DNA of 64,000 nucleotides from DASVBE01 sp963770375 (GCA_963770375.1 CAVYPM010000026.1:22124-86123), one strand, 5' to 3'; positions 53,641 to 61,954 are shown, numbered from the stretch's first letter. Numbers and translations: made by a program. The notes: a model not told the origin generated them from the letters alone.

Positions 53641-54474
53641 ATGCGGCTAATCGACCGTCTCGAACATGCCACCGGTCTCGACCCGCTCGTGCAGGCCGGG
53701 CAGCGTGCCGCCCGGCTGGTCAGGCCGGGCCGCATCCGCGATGTGCTGCACGGCACCTGGCTTGGCCACCCGCTGCATCCGCTGCTGGCTCAGGCCGCGA
53801 CCGGAGCGTGGCTGTCAGCGGGCGTCTTGGACTGCTCACCTGGCCAGGAGGAAGCGGCCCGGCTGCTGACGGCAGTGGGCCTCGCAGCGGCCGGGCCAGC
53901 TGCGCTGGCGGGCGCGGCAGACTGGTCCGAGCAGCACGAGCAGCAGATGCGGGTGGGCGTCGTGCACGCCATGGCCAACGCCCTGGCCATCGGGCTGTAC
54001 GGGGCCTCCCTAGCCGTCCGGGGGCCGCAGCGCAGCCGGCGGCTGCGGCTGTGCGGCCTGGCCTCTCTCTCCGGGGCTGGCCTGCTCGGCGGTCACCTGG
54101 CCTTCCGGCTGGCCGGCGGCGCTAACCACGCCGAGGAGGTCCCGCACCTGATCAAGCCGGGCTGGCACTACCTGATGAAGTCAGCTGAGCTGCCCGAGGG
54201 CAAGCCCGTCCGCCAGCAGGTGGGGGAGATCCCGGTGGTGGCCGTCCGGGCCCGCGGCGAGGTGTACGTACTAGCCGACCGGTGCAGTCACATGTCCGGC
54301 TCGCTGTCCGGCGGTGACCTGGACGGCGGGTGCCTGACCTGCCCGTGGCACGGCAGCATGTTCCGCATCGAGGACGGGTCGGTAGCGCGCGGCCCGGCCA
54401 CCGCACCTCAGCCGGCCTTCCAGGTCCGTGAGGTCGGCGGCGCTCTCCAGATCATGCTGCCGGGGGCCGGCTGA
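53641..54474 (+). CDS. DUF2231-Rieske fusion protein
   Basis: A 277-aa protein. The N-terminal part (residues about 35-165) has DUF2231-type membrane helices, starting with HGTWLGHPLHPLLAQAATGA. The C-terminal domain is a Rieske [2Fe-2S] fold with CSHMSG and CPWHGSMF (Cys-His and Cys-His ligands). VRARGEVYVLADR precedes the first ligand pair. The arrangement suggests a membrane-bound electron-transfer protein. Neighbouring genes (DUF72, FAD oxidoreductase, hemerythrin) fit a redox theme. Confidence 0.85.
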   Translation: MRLIDRLEHATGLDPLVQAGQRAARLVRPGRIRDVLHGTWLGHPLHPLLAQAATGAWLSAGVLDCSPGQEEAARLLTAVGLAAAGPAALAGAADWSEQHEQQMRVGVVHAMANALAIGLYGASLAVRGPQRSRRLRLCGLASLSGAGLLGGHLAFRLAGGANHAEEVPHLIKPGWHYLMKSAELPEGKPVRQQVGEIPVVAVRARGEVYVLADRCSHMSGSLSGGDLDGGCLTCPWHGSMFRIEDGSVARGPATAPQPAFQVREVGGALQIMLPGAG

Positions 54475-54513
54475 TCGGCTGGCCCTGACGGCTACCGGAA
54501 CGCCGCGCTTCTC

Positions 54514-55245
54514 ATGGCCGCTATCTATGTTGGTACCTCGGGCTGGAGCTACAGCCACTGGGAGCCCGAGCTGTATCCGCCTGGTCTGCCACCCGGCGAT
54601 CGGCTGGCTCGTTATGCCACGGAGTTCAGTACCGCCGAGCTGAACAGCAGTTTTTACCGCTGGCCGCGCCCGACCGCATTCCGTGGCTGGCAGCAGAGGC
54701 TGGCGCCGGGCTTCCAGCTGTCGGTCAAGGCTCCCCGCGGGCTGACCCATGGCCGGAAGCTGCACGAGCCCGAGGACTGGATCAGCCGGATCCGCGAGGG
54801 CTGGCACGAGCTGGACGGCAAGCGCGCGGTCCTGCTCGTCCAGCTCGGCCCGGGCCAGGAGCGCGACGACGCCCGGCTGGAATGGTTCCTGCGGGCTGTC
54901 CCTGGCTGGATCAGGGTCGCGGTGGAGTTCCGGCACCCGAGCTGGCATTGCGAGACGGTGTTCGCTCTGCTCGAGTCCTGCGGCGCGGCCTACTGCGTGA
55001 TGAGCGGGGCAGGCCTGCCGTGCATCCTGAGGGTGACGGCCGGCTTCGCCTACATTCGCCTGCACGGCCCTGACCCCGGCCACCTGTACGCCGGCTCCTA
55101 CAGCGAGGCGGACCTGAGGTGGTGGGCCACCCGCATCACCGAGTGGGCTGCTGCGGGCCATCAGGTCTACGCCTACTTCAATAACGATGGCGCAGCTCAC
55201 GCCGTCCGAAATGCGCGGACCCTGAAAGCCCTTCTCGGCCAGTAA
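54514..55245 (+). CDS. DUF72-family protein
   Basis: A 243-aa TIM-barrel-like protein. The N-terminal signature IYVGTSGWSYSHWEPELYPP, then YATEFSTAELNSSFYRWPRP, FQLSVKAPRGLTHGRKL and VAVEFRHPSWHCETVFALLE are all diagnostic. The C-terminal YIRLHGPDPGHLYAGSYSEA and VYAYFNNDGAAHAVRNARTL complete it. The family's activity is unknown. It begins at ATG 54514, 40 bp after the Rieske fusion gene. Confidence 0.88.
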   Translation: MAAIYVGTSGWSYSHWEPELYPPGLPPGDRLARYATEFSTAELNSSFYRWPRPTAFRGWQQRLAPGFQLSVKAPRGLTHGRKLHEPEDWISRIREGWHELDGKRAVLLVQLGPGQERDDARLEWFLRAVPGWIRVAVEFRHPSWHCETVFALLESCGAAYCVMSGAGLPCILRVTAGFAYIRLHGPDPGHLYAGSYSEADLRWWATRITEWAAAGHQVYAYFNNDGAAHAVRNARTLKALLGQ

Positions 55246-55252
55246 GGCAGGA

Positions 55253-56662
55253 GGCCGCTCGACGCCCTCAGGAGATCTGGCTCGCCCAGTTCGCGGATGG
55301 GGATCTCGCAGGCTTCGGCGAAGGTGGGGAAGGGGTGGACGACGTCGGTGAGGATGGCCAGCGGGATCTCGGCGCGGATGGCCAGGGCGGCTTCGCTGAT
55401 CCAGCTGTCGGCGCCCGGTCCCAACGCTGAGGCCCCGATCAGGACGCCTTTTGCCCGGTCGGCGATGAGGATCAGCCGGCCTGCTGCGGCGCTGTCGGTG
55501 GAGGCCCCGGGCGGTGCCGGCCAGGTCAGTCTGGGCGGTCAGCACGTCCAGGCCCTTGTCCCGGGCCTGGGCCTCAGTCAGCCCGGCGCTGGCCAGGGCG
55601 GGTTCGGTGTAGATGACGCGGGGAATCGAGCGGTAGTCGGCGGTGGCGTGGCCGCCGAGCAGGTTGGTGGCCAGGACCCTGGCCTGGTAGTTGGCGCCGT
55701 GTGTGTAGGGCGCGAGCCCGGTCACGTCCCCGGCGGCCCAGACCCGCGGCTAGTGCTGGACCTGGCAGCGCTGATCGACGGGACGGACCCGTCGTCGCCG
55801 AGGGCGATCCCCAGGCGCTCCAGTCCGGCGCCGTCAGTGGCGGGCCGGCGTCCCGCGGCCAGGATCACCCGGTCGATGTCGAGAGCGTCGCCGGTGTCCA
55901 GAGTGAGGTGCACCCGGCGGTCCCCGGCCTGCTGCGCGGCGGTGGCCGTGGTGCCGGTGCGTACGGTGATGCTGGCCGCGGCGAGGATTTCGGCCAGGTC
56001 CTGGGCGACGGCGGGGTCTTCGCCGGGAACCAGCTGATCTGCGGGCTCGATCAGGGTTACCTGCGTGCCGAATCCCGCGTAGATCTGGGCGAGTTCGCAG
56101 CCGACCGCGCTGCCGCCCAGGACAGCGGCCGAGCGCGGGTAACCGGCTGAGGACAGGGCCTGGTCGCTGGTCCAGGCCAGGTCGCCCAGGCGGTCCAGCG
56201 CGTCGACGGGCGGGATGACCGGCACCGACCCGGTGGCGATGACCAGGTCCTGGTACCCGAGCTCCCGGTCCCCGACCTGGACGGTGCCGGGCCCGGTCAC
56301 GCGGCCGGTCCCGCGGATCAGCGTGATGCCGTGCTTGGTGAGCTCACCGGCCGAGGCGGTGTCGTCCCGGTGGTGGGACAGCTCATCGCGGCGCCGCACA
56401 GCCTGGCCGAAGGCCACCGCATCCTGGCCCAGGGACAGTGCCGGTGCCGCGCCGCCGCCGAGCGGGCCAGGTCCCGCGCCTGGTGCCGGGCGTGCGCGCT
56501 GGACAGCATGGCCTTGCTGGGGATGCAGGCGACGTAGGGGCATTCACCGCCCACCCGCCGCTGCTCGACCACCGCCACCGACCGGCCCGCAGCCACGGCT
56601 TCGTCAGCGACCCAGGTCCCCGCGGAGCCCGCTCCGAGTACCACTACGTCAAAGGCCGCCAT
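55253..56662 (-). pseudogene. FAD-dependent disulfide-type oxidoreductase, multiply broken
   Basis: The gene starts MAAFDVVVLGAGSAGTWVAD with the redox pair in GGECPYVACIPSKAM, as in dihydrolipoamide dehydrogenase/mercuric-reductase relatives. It then shifts frame near 56490 and continues LGYQDLVIATGSVPVIPPVD, AAVLGGSAVGCELAQIYAGF and DIDRVILAAGRRPATDGAGL. A TAG interrupts CQVQH-PRVWAAGDV near 55752, and another shift near 55520 precedes LILIADRAKGVLIGASALGP. Stops and shifts in several places indicate true decay. The C-terminal dimerisation part (HPFPTFAEACEIPIREL) is still readable. Confidence 0.75.
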
Positions 56663-56738
56663 CTGGTGAACCCAGCACCGGGTGAACGCGAACACCAGCA
56701 CAAAGATGATGACCGCGCGGGCAACGAGATCCATGGTC

Positions 56739-56960
56739 TTAGGGGAAGACCGTCACGGTACGGTGCACGATCATCAGCTGGGTCCCTCCGTCATAGAGCG
56801 CCACGTCCTGGGCATGCCTGCCGACATTGGTCGGATTGACCTGCCAGGCCATCCACACGTGAAAAGCCGTATTGGCCGGCAGTTTGCCGAAATCGAGGAT
56901 CTGCCAGTTCCCCCGGGCCTGCTGGCTGCCGGGAGCAGGCTCCAGCTCGTTGAGGGTCAT
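56739..56960 (-). CDS. Fragment of a conserved protein (73 codons)
   Basis: MTLNELEPAPGSQQARGNWQ leads to FGKLPANTAFHVWMAWQVNP, TNVGRHAQDVALYDGGTQL and a closing HRTVTVFP. The NPTNVG and terminal TVFP pattern is that of the C-terminus of larger actinobacterial membrane-anchored proteins; no membrane part is present upstream here. It probably lost its N-terminus, although an independent short protein cannot be ruled out. Confidence 0.5.
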   Translation of the reverse strand: MTLNELEPAPGSQQARGNWQILDFGKLPANTAFHVWMAWQVNPTNVGRHAQDVALYDGGTQLMIVHRTVTVFP

Positions 56961-57017
56961 GGCCTGGAACCAGCCGGCCCGCGTGACTCGCTGGCCAGCG
57001 CGGTGTCCTGGCCCGGG

Positions 57018-57551
57018 TCAGTTCCCGGGCCGCGCGGCGGCGATGACGTCTGCCGCGGCCCGGACCCGCAGTTCCTCCAGCAACCCGGACTGGCGCTGGG
57101 CCCGGGCGATGAGCTCGTCGAGCTGGCCCGGGTCCAGCCGGGGGTCCTGGCCGGCCAGGACCCGCAGCGTGCGCCACCCGGCCGCCTTGCCCTCCACGCC
57201 CAGCCGGAGCATCTCCAGCTCTTCCAGGCTGCTCAGCGGCGACCGGGAGGTCAGGTGCCCGTTGAACTTCAGGCGGCCGGCTTTCTCGCCGATCCACGCT
57301 GCGTACACCTTGTAGCGGCGGACGGGGATACCGAGCGCGGCCATGACCTGCAGCAAGGTGGCCCGGTCCTGGGCCACCTCGGCCGCGAACCGCCGCAGGT
57401 CCCCGGAAGCGGCCGTGCCCCCGGCCCCGCCCGCTGCCCGCCGCGCCAGCTGCGTGCCGCCCGTCGCGCCCGCCAGGTGATCGTTGAGGTAGATACCGAT
57501 AAGGTCCGGGCCGCCTGCCAGGGCTGATGGCCGGTCAGGGGAGGACGGCAT
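57018..57551 (-). CDS. Helical protein of unknown function, ferritin-like layout
   Basis: A 177-aa helix-rich protein: LIGIYLNDHLAGATGGTQLA, RRFAAEVAQDRATLLQVMAA, VYAAWIGEKAGRLKFNGHLT and SRSPLSSLEELEMLRLGVEG. The periodic Glu/Asp/His positions resemble a four-helix bundle, but no complete di-iron ligand set can be assigned. It overlaps the hemerythrin gene by 17 bp on the same strand, so they are co-expressed. Homologous short proteins are known in actinomycetes without a function. Confidence 0.75.
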   Translation of the reverse strand: MPSSPDRPSALAGGPDLIGIYLNDHLAGATGGTQLARRAAGGAGGTAASGDLRRFAAEVAQDRATLLQVMAALGIPVRRYKVYAAWIGEKAGRLKFNGHLTSRSPLSSLEELEMLRLGVEGKAAGWRTLRVLAGQDPRLDPGQLDELIARAQRQSGLLEELRVRAAADVIAAARPGN

Positions 57552-58035
57552 CGGCTGCCTTCTTCAGCGCGCTGGGCTGGGAAGGGGCCCGGGGTGCCTT
57601 GTGCCTGGCCTGCTCGAGCCTGGCCCCGATGTCGCGGAGCTGCTTGCGGCCCAGCCCGGATCGCACCTTCGGGAACCAGTCGTCCTCTTCTTCCTCGATG
57701 TGATGGGTGACGTTCTCGATGAGCACCGTGGCCTTGGCGTCGAAACGCTCCGCGTCGGGCGCCATCGCGGACAGCTCCATGCACAGGACATCGGCGACGT
57801 GATGCTCTTCGTAGGACTCCAGCACGTCATCCTCGAGATCGGGAAGCAAGGCGCGGACCTCGGGGTACATCACTTCGTTCTCGATGTAGGTATGCACCGT
57901 GAGCAGGCTGATGATCTGCTCGACGAGCCTGCCCTTCTTCTTGACCGCCCTGTCACCAGCGCCCTGGAACTCCCGGAACAGGCGGCGGATTTCCTTATGG
58001 TCGTCTTTCAGCAAGACGATCGCGTCAGACGTCAT
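57535..58035 (-). CDS. Hemerythrin-domain protein
   Basis: A 166-aa four-helix-bundle protein. Iron-ligand pattern: LLKDDHKEIRRLFREFQ (His), VHTYIENEVMYPEV (His, Glu), ESYEEHHVADVLCMEL (His) and THHIEEEEDDWFPKV (His, Glu). Such proteins bind O2 or NO at a di-iron site and are common in actinobacterial stress regulons. The C-terminus is basic (RHKAPRAPSQPSALKKAAD). ATG 58035 has GAAGGGGG upstream. Confidence 0.88.
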   Translation of the reverse strand: MTSDAIVLLKDDHKEIRRLFREFQGAGDRAVKKKGRLVEQIISLLTVHTYIENEVMYPEVRALLPDLEDDVLESYEEHHVADVLCMELSAMAPDAERFDAKATVLIENVTHHIEEEEDDWFPKVRSGLGRKQLRDIGARLEQARHKAPRAPSQPSALKKAADAVLP

Positions 58036-58109
58036 CCTGCCCCCTTCCGGGCCGTGGGTACGTTCCGCGCTGCTCACTTCCCCCGGAGCCGGGCCCAAAC
58101 AACGCGGGG

Positions 58110-58640
58110 GTCCGCGCCGGGCCTCAATGGGCAGCCGGGCGAGGGCGAGGTAGAAGCTGTCGACCGTGCGGATCGCGTCGATTAACAGGTCGAAGCCGGT
58201 GGGCTTGGTGACGTACGCCGATGGCCAGCGGGAACGCGAACACCGCCCGGGCGCCGAGCTTGCCTGCCTCCGCCGTGAACGCCGGCCACAGGCGGCCCGG
58301 CTCCTCATCGTCGATGTCGCCAGCCCGGGGCGGCGTGGCCGAGGTCAGCACGTCGTGGCCCGGTCCCTGGCCCAGCGTCAGCTGGAGCTCGGCGAGCTGC
58401 TCACTGACGGGGCCACTCACGCACATGACGAAATCCGGCCCCTGGCCGCTCGCAGCTGTTACGCACGCCCCCGTCCCCTGCACGCACGAGACCGCAACCG
58501 CGCACACGCCGGCCACCGGCACCCGGCGCCCTTGCCCGGCGGCATGCGTGGCGATCAGGCCCCACAGCGTCTCGACTCCGTTCTCTCCCAGCTCCTCAAC
58601 GACTGCGACGGAATCGCCGACATCGGGGCAGTTTCGTTTC
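58110..58640 (-). pseudogene. GAF-domain remnant joined to a response-regulator tail
   Basis: The minus strand first reads VAVVEELGENGVETLWGLIA and DFVMCVSGPVSEQLAELQLT, then GHDVLTSATPPRAGDIDDEE and KLGARAVFAFPLAIG, a GAF-like domain. Near 58215 the frame changes to SAYVTKPTGFDLLIDAIRTV and YLALARLPIEA, which is the C-terminal alpha5 region of a receiver domain (the KP motif). The middle of both proteins is missing, so a deletion probably fused two genes. Confidence 0.6.
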
Positions 58641-58842
58641 CCGAACGGGCGAGCCCTTCAAAAAGCCGTCGTAGAATCGCCGGGGAACCTATTGACCGGC
58701 ACCGTGCGATACGTAGGGGAAAACCCAGGCGGGGAATTCGGCGAATGCGGGGCTCCTATCTACACGATGGAATGGGCGATCAATCTAGTGCAATATCCCA
58801 ACGACGACAATACGTATAGCTAACTTGACTACGAGCGTGTGA
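58641..58842 (+). other. AT-richer orphan coding-like segment
   Basis: In one plus frame this patch reads LLTGTVRYVGENPGGEFGEC and APIYTMEWAINLVQYPNDDN, ending with a stop at 58821. Base composition is much lower in GC than in its neighbours and codon use differs. No start is present. It may be the tail of a foreign gene. Confidence 0.4.
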
Positions 58843-58965
58843 TTAATCGGTGGCGAGGCCCTGGGCCATGAGGGCGATCATGGCCCACAGGGCCATGGCT
58901 TCGTGGCTGGTGGGCAGGCGCTTGTAGTCGAGGGCCCAGCGGCGGTGGCCGGTGATCCGGGCTGT
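58843..58965 (-). mobile_element. IS5-type transposase C-terminal fragment
   Basis: The minus strand reads RITGHRRWALDYKRLPTSHE and AMALWAMIALMAQGLATD before a stop. The pattern of RRW-YxRL-SHEAMxxWAM is the C-terminal end of IS5-group transposases. Only about 40 codons remain. No terminal inverted repeats were identified. Confidence 0.65.
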
Positions 58966-59169
58966 TCATGGTCGTTACAAAATCAGGAACCTTTGTGCCA
59001 GCTCGCCCCGCAGCTGAGCCCGGTTGCATCGCTGATCGGCATAGCCATCTTGCCTGCCTCGTTGGTGCGTCTCTCATGGCACCCCTGTGTCAACACGTCG
59101 CCTCGAGCAAGGTTCTAGATTGGTGGGCGGGTCCGGGATGTGGCTTCTCCGAAGAGCCGATGTCCGGGG

Positions 59170-59760
59170 TCAGGTCGGTCGCGCTGGAGTCGTAGTCGTT
59201 CCCGGTGGCCCGCCCGGGCCCTCCTCGCGCCGTTTCTGGTCGGCGAGCATCCGGGCGTAGACGACGTTGGACAGGCCGCGCTTGAGGGCGCGCATAGCCA
59301 TCATCGAGGGCACGCCGCCGGCTTTGCGCGCGTCGTAGTAGGCGCGGCCCTGGGTCTGGTTGCGCAGCTGGACGATGGCCATGGTGTGCAGGACGCGGTT
59401 GATCCGCCGGTTGCCGGCCCGCGATAGCCGGTGGCATTCCTGGTTGCCGGAGGAGGCATCCAGCGGTGCGGTGCTGTTCCAGAATGCGAACTTGTCCCGG
59501 TCAGCGAAGCGGTGGATGTCGCCGGCGTCGGCGAGCAGCCGGGCGGCCCCCGAGGGGCCGATGCCGTGCAGCTGCAGCAGGGTGGATCTGCGTGCGGCCA
59601 CCAGGGCGGTGAGCTCTTTGCTCAGGCTCTTCATCTTCTGCCGGTGGCCTCGACCTCGGTGGCAGCGAGCATCCTGCGGGCCTGCTGGGCGGACAGGAGC
59701 TGGCCGGCGCCGCCGGGATGCGGCTCCAGCGGCGATTTGCTCGGCGGCCGGCATGCCCTG
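59170..59760 (-). mobile_element. IS110-family transposase fragment
   Basis: After a short lead (QLLSAQQARRMLAATEVEAT) and a frame change near 59640, the transposase_20 domain reads LTALVAARRSTLLQLHGIGP, SGAARLLADAGDIHRFADRD, KFAFWNSTAPLDASSGNQEC and RRINRVLHTMAIVQLRNQTQ. The N-terminal DEDD catalytic half is absent. It abuts mscL, whose stop is 3 bp away. Confidence 0.75.
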
Positions 59761-59762
59761 GG

Positions 59763-60218
59763 CTAGGCGCGGGCGGCGGCTTGGTCCCGGTCCCGGGCCG
59801 GCGGGGACAGCTCGCTCGTGCAGTTGGGGCACCTGGTGGCCTTCAGCGGGATGTCGGTGAAGCAAGCCGGGCAGGTCTTGGTCGCGGGCGACGGCGACGA
59901 GGGGGACAGGTGGAACCGGTCGACCATCAGGTTCATCGGCTTGACGACCAGGAAGAAAACGGCCGCGCCGATGATGATCAGAGTCAGTGCCGCGTTGATG
60001 AAGTTCCCGTATGAGAAGACCGCGTGGTTGAGTGTGAAATGGAACCGGCCGAAGTCGGGCTTCCCGAACAGCGCGGCGATCAGCGGGTTGATGAAGTCCC
60101 TGACCAGCGCCTGGACCACGCCAGCAAAGGCGACCCCGATGACGATGCCGACCGCGAGGTCGACCATGTTGCCCCGCAAGATGAACTGCCGGAACTCGGT
60201 CATCAAATTCCGCATCAC
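59763..60218 (-). CDS. mscL: Large-conductance mechanosensitive channel with zinc-ribbon tail
   Basis: A 151-aa osmotic safety channel. EFRQFILRGNMVDLAVGIVI (TM1), FTLNHAVFSYGNFINAALTL and IIIGAAVFFLVVKPMNLMVD (TM2) are typical. In place of the usual cytoplasmic helix there is a C-terminal zinc-ribbon-like motif, CPACFTDIPLKATRCPNC, a variant known among actinobacteria. It is the last gene before the right end of the island. ATG 60218 (or 60215). Confidence 0.9.
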   Translation of the reverse strand: MMRNLMTEFRQFILRGNMVDLAVGIVIGVAFAGVVQALVRDFINPLIAALFGKPDFGRFHFTLNHAVFSYGNFINAALTLIIIGAAVFFLVVKPMNLMVDRFHLSPSSPSPATKTCPACFTDIPLKATRCPNCTSELSPPARDRDQAAARA

Positions 60219-60737
60219 AGGCGCCTTTCTCCGGAACGGCCGGTATGGTCGGCTTCCCTTACCCGGGCAGCGGGCCCTTGCACCGCCGAACCGGCCAGCA
60301 GCTGGTCAGCACGCTGCCTGGACTGCGCCGACAGATCGGTCGCCTGTATTCAGCCGGGAGACAGGTTTACACCGATCAACCCGCCGGGCGCCTCAGAGCG
60401 GCGGCCTCGAACGTCTCCTATGTGGCAGCCCAGCCGGCTGAGACGGCGCGGCCGAGGCCGGCCAGCGGTTCGTGGACCCGCCCGGGCGCTCGATCCTCTA
60501 CAGGCGGCTGGGTTGCCGGCCGGTAACGGGCTCCGGACAGGCTTGCAAAACCCACAGATGGCCCACAAGTCCTCACCCGAGGGGCGCCCCACAGGTTTCC
60601 CACAAGCTAAACGGCACTATGCGGCATACGGCGGCACAATTGATAGAATGGCGCTATACGCCCTTGACCAGCAGCGATGCCGGTGAGCAGGGCTCATCCG
60701 GTTAATGCGGATCATGGTCTAAGAGGCGACAGAACCT
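60219..60737. other. Right-end inner region of the island, no gene
   Basis: About 520 bp without a supported gene. It contains two CCCACA-N5-CCCACAAG iteron pairs and becomes AT-richer toward the attachment repeat (TAAACGGCACTATGCGGC and following). It probably holds recombination-control sites. Confidence 0.5.
60551..60606 (+). repeat. CCCACA-N5-CCCACAAG iteron pairs inside the right end
   Basis: CCCACAGATGGCCCACAAG (60551-60569) and CCCACAGGTTTCCCACAAG (60588-60606) share the motif and the exact 5-bp spacer with the left-end array (43813-43842). All are on the same strand. Confidence 0.6.
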
Positions 60738-60782
60738 CTGAAAAGCGGAAGGTCGGCGGTTCGACCCCGCCCCTGACCACCA
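60738..60782 (+). repeat. Right attachment repeat (45 bp, tRNA-Phe 3' end)
   Basis: Exact copy of 43676-43720, lacking the 5' half of the tRNA. Preceded by AGAACCT and followed by CTTCTGACC, both different from the left copy. Confidence 0.93.
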
Positions 60783-60893
60783 CTTCTGACCAGCGGAAAC
60801 TTTCCCCTGGTCAAATCTGCTGTCCAGGCTTGCTAACAGATTTGCTAACTGAATTTGGGATCGGCTGCCAGGCCGCCTTCGGCCCACAAACAC

Positions 60894-61619
60894 CTAGCGT
60901 GGGGTGTGGTCCCGGAGGAACCGGCCGACTGCCTCGGTGGCGGCGGGAAGATGCTCCGGGTCCTTCCACGGCTCGAGCAGCTCGGCAGCCGGCGCGAGTG
61001 CGGCGATCTCGCGGCCGGTCTCGGCCGGATGGTAGTCATCGACTCCGGGCAGCACCAGCATCGGCGTGCGGAAGGACCGCACCTGGTCCCGGGTCACGCT
61101 GACGGCGAAGCCGGGGGCCCACATCGCCGTGGCGAACGCCTCGATCTCATCGCTGCTGAGATCATCTCGCTCGCCCGCGAGCCGCTCACCCCACTGCTTC
61201 CAGATGCTGTCAAACAGCTCACGGTTGCTCTCGATGATCCCGACCGGCTGCTCGAGGACGGCCGCGACGACCCGTTCCGGCGCGAGCTCGCACAGCTTCA
61301 GGATGAACGGGCCGCCGATGCAGCAGCCGAACACCAGGAACCGGTCAATGCCGAGATGATCCATGACCGCCAGCTGGTCGGCCGCGTAAGCGCCCCACGG
61401 GTCAGCGGCCTCCAGCGGGCCAGCGGACTGGCCGGCGTTGCGCTGGTCCATCGCGATCATCTTGTACTGCCCGGCATACGCGGTCAGCGGGTTAATCGCC
61501 GCCGCCTCCCACAGCGAGGCACCCGACCGCATCCCGCCTGGCGCCAGCGTCAGCATCGGGAACCCCGTCCCCTGCTCGGTGTACCAGATCCTTGCCCCGC
61601 CACTATCGACGAACGGCAC
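60894..61619 (-). CDS. Alpha/beta hydrolase with Cys in the nucleophile elbow
   Basis: A 241-aa hydrolase. PMLTLAPGGMRSGASLWEAA is the oxyanion region, and MIAMDQRNAGQSAGPLEAAD the following strand. The nucleophile elbow reads LVFGCCIGGPFILKL (GxCxG), so Cys replaces the usual Ser, as in dienelactone hydrolases. MLVLPGVDDYHPAETGREIA supplies the acid. The terminal catalytic His is less clear (EPWKDPEHLPAA is a candidate). It lies just outside the island's right end. Confidence 0.8.
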   Translation of the reverse strand: MPFVDSGGARIWYTEQGTGFPMLTLAPGGMRSGASLWEAAAINPLTAYAGQYKMIAMDQRNAGQSAGPLEAADPWGAYAADQLAVMDHLGIDRFLVFGCCIGGPFILKLCELAPERVVAAVLEQPVGIIESNRELFDSIWKQWGERLAGERDDLSSDEIEAFATAMWAPGFAVSVTRDQVRSFRTPMLVLPGVDDYHPAETGREIAALAPAAELLEPWKDPEHLPAATEAVGRFLRDHTPR

Positions 61620-61735
61620 CCGGCTCTCCTCTCCCAGCTCTCATTTCCGGGAGCCAGCCTAAAGCCGGGCCGCCCGCCGCGACCGGAACAGGCGTCGCGC
61701 CAGGACGCACACAACCAGAGCGCCAGGATCTACAG

Positions 61736-61954
61736 ATGATCAGCCGCCGCGGCCGTCAGGCCGGCGTAGACACGTGGACGCACCGGTTCCGGCATCACTT
61801 CAGCCACACGTGGCTGGACCGGGGTGGGAGCGAAGGGGACATGATGGAGCTCAACGGCTGGTCCGCGCCGCAGATGCTGCGCCGCTACGGTGCCAGCGCC
61901 CGCAGCGCCCGCGCTCGACGCGCCTACGACCGCATCATGGAAAACAGGCCATGA
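61736..61954 (+). pseudogene. Tyrosine recombinase C-terminal fragment
   Basis: Seventy-two codons: MISRRGRQAGVDTWTHRFRH, HFSHTWLDRGGSEGDMMELN, GWSAPQMLRRYGASARSARA and RRAYDRIMENRP. H-R-F-R-H is the box II HxxRH motif and the Tyr of MLRRYG is the catalytic nucleophile. There is no N-terminal part. It lies outside the 45-bp repeats and is a different subfamily from the island integrase, so it marks an older insertion. Confidence 0.75.

Larger units (their letters stand above)
43676..60782. mobile_element. 17.1-kb genomic island integrated in tRNA-Phe
   Basis: It is bounded by a perfect 45-bp direct repeat: one copy inside tRNA-Phe (43676-43720) and the other free-standing (60738-60782). A tyrosine-integrase relic begins 60 bp inside the left end and reads inward, the usual layout of tRNA-targeted elements. 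CCCACA-N5 iterons lie inside both ends. The cargo is dominated by stress, redox and signalling genes, with IS fragments near the right end. No relaxase, FtsK-like translocase, replication initiator or excisionase was found, so it is probably a non-mobile relic. Confidence 0.85.

Noticed and set aside
60738..60782. Second tRNA-Phe gene
   Set aside because: Only the 3' 45 nt are present; the acceptor 5' strand and D-arm are missing.
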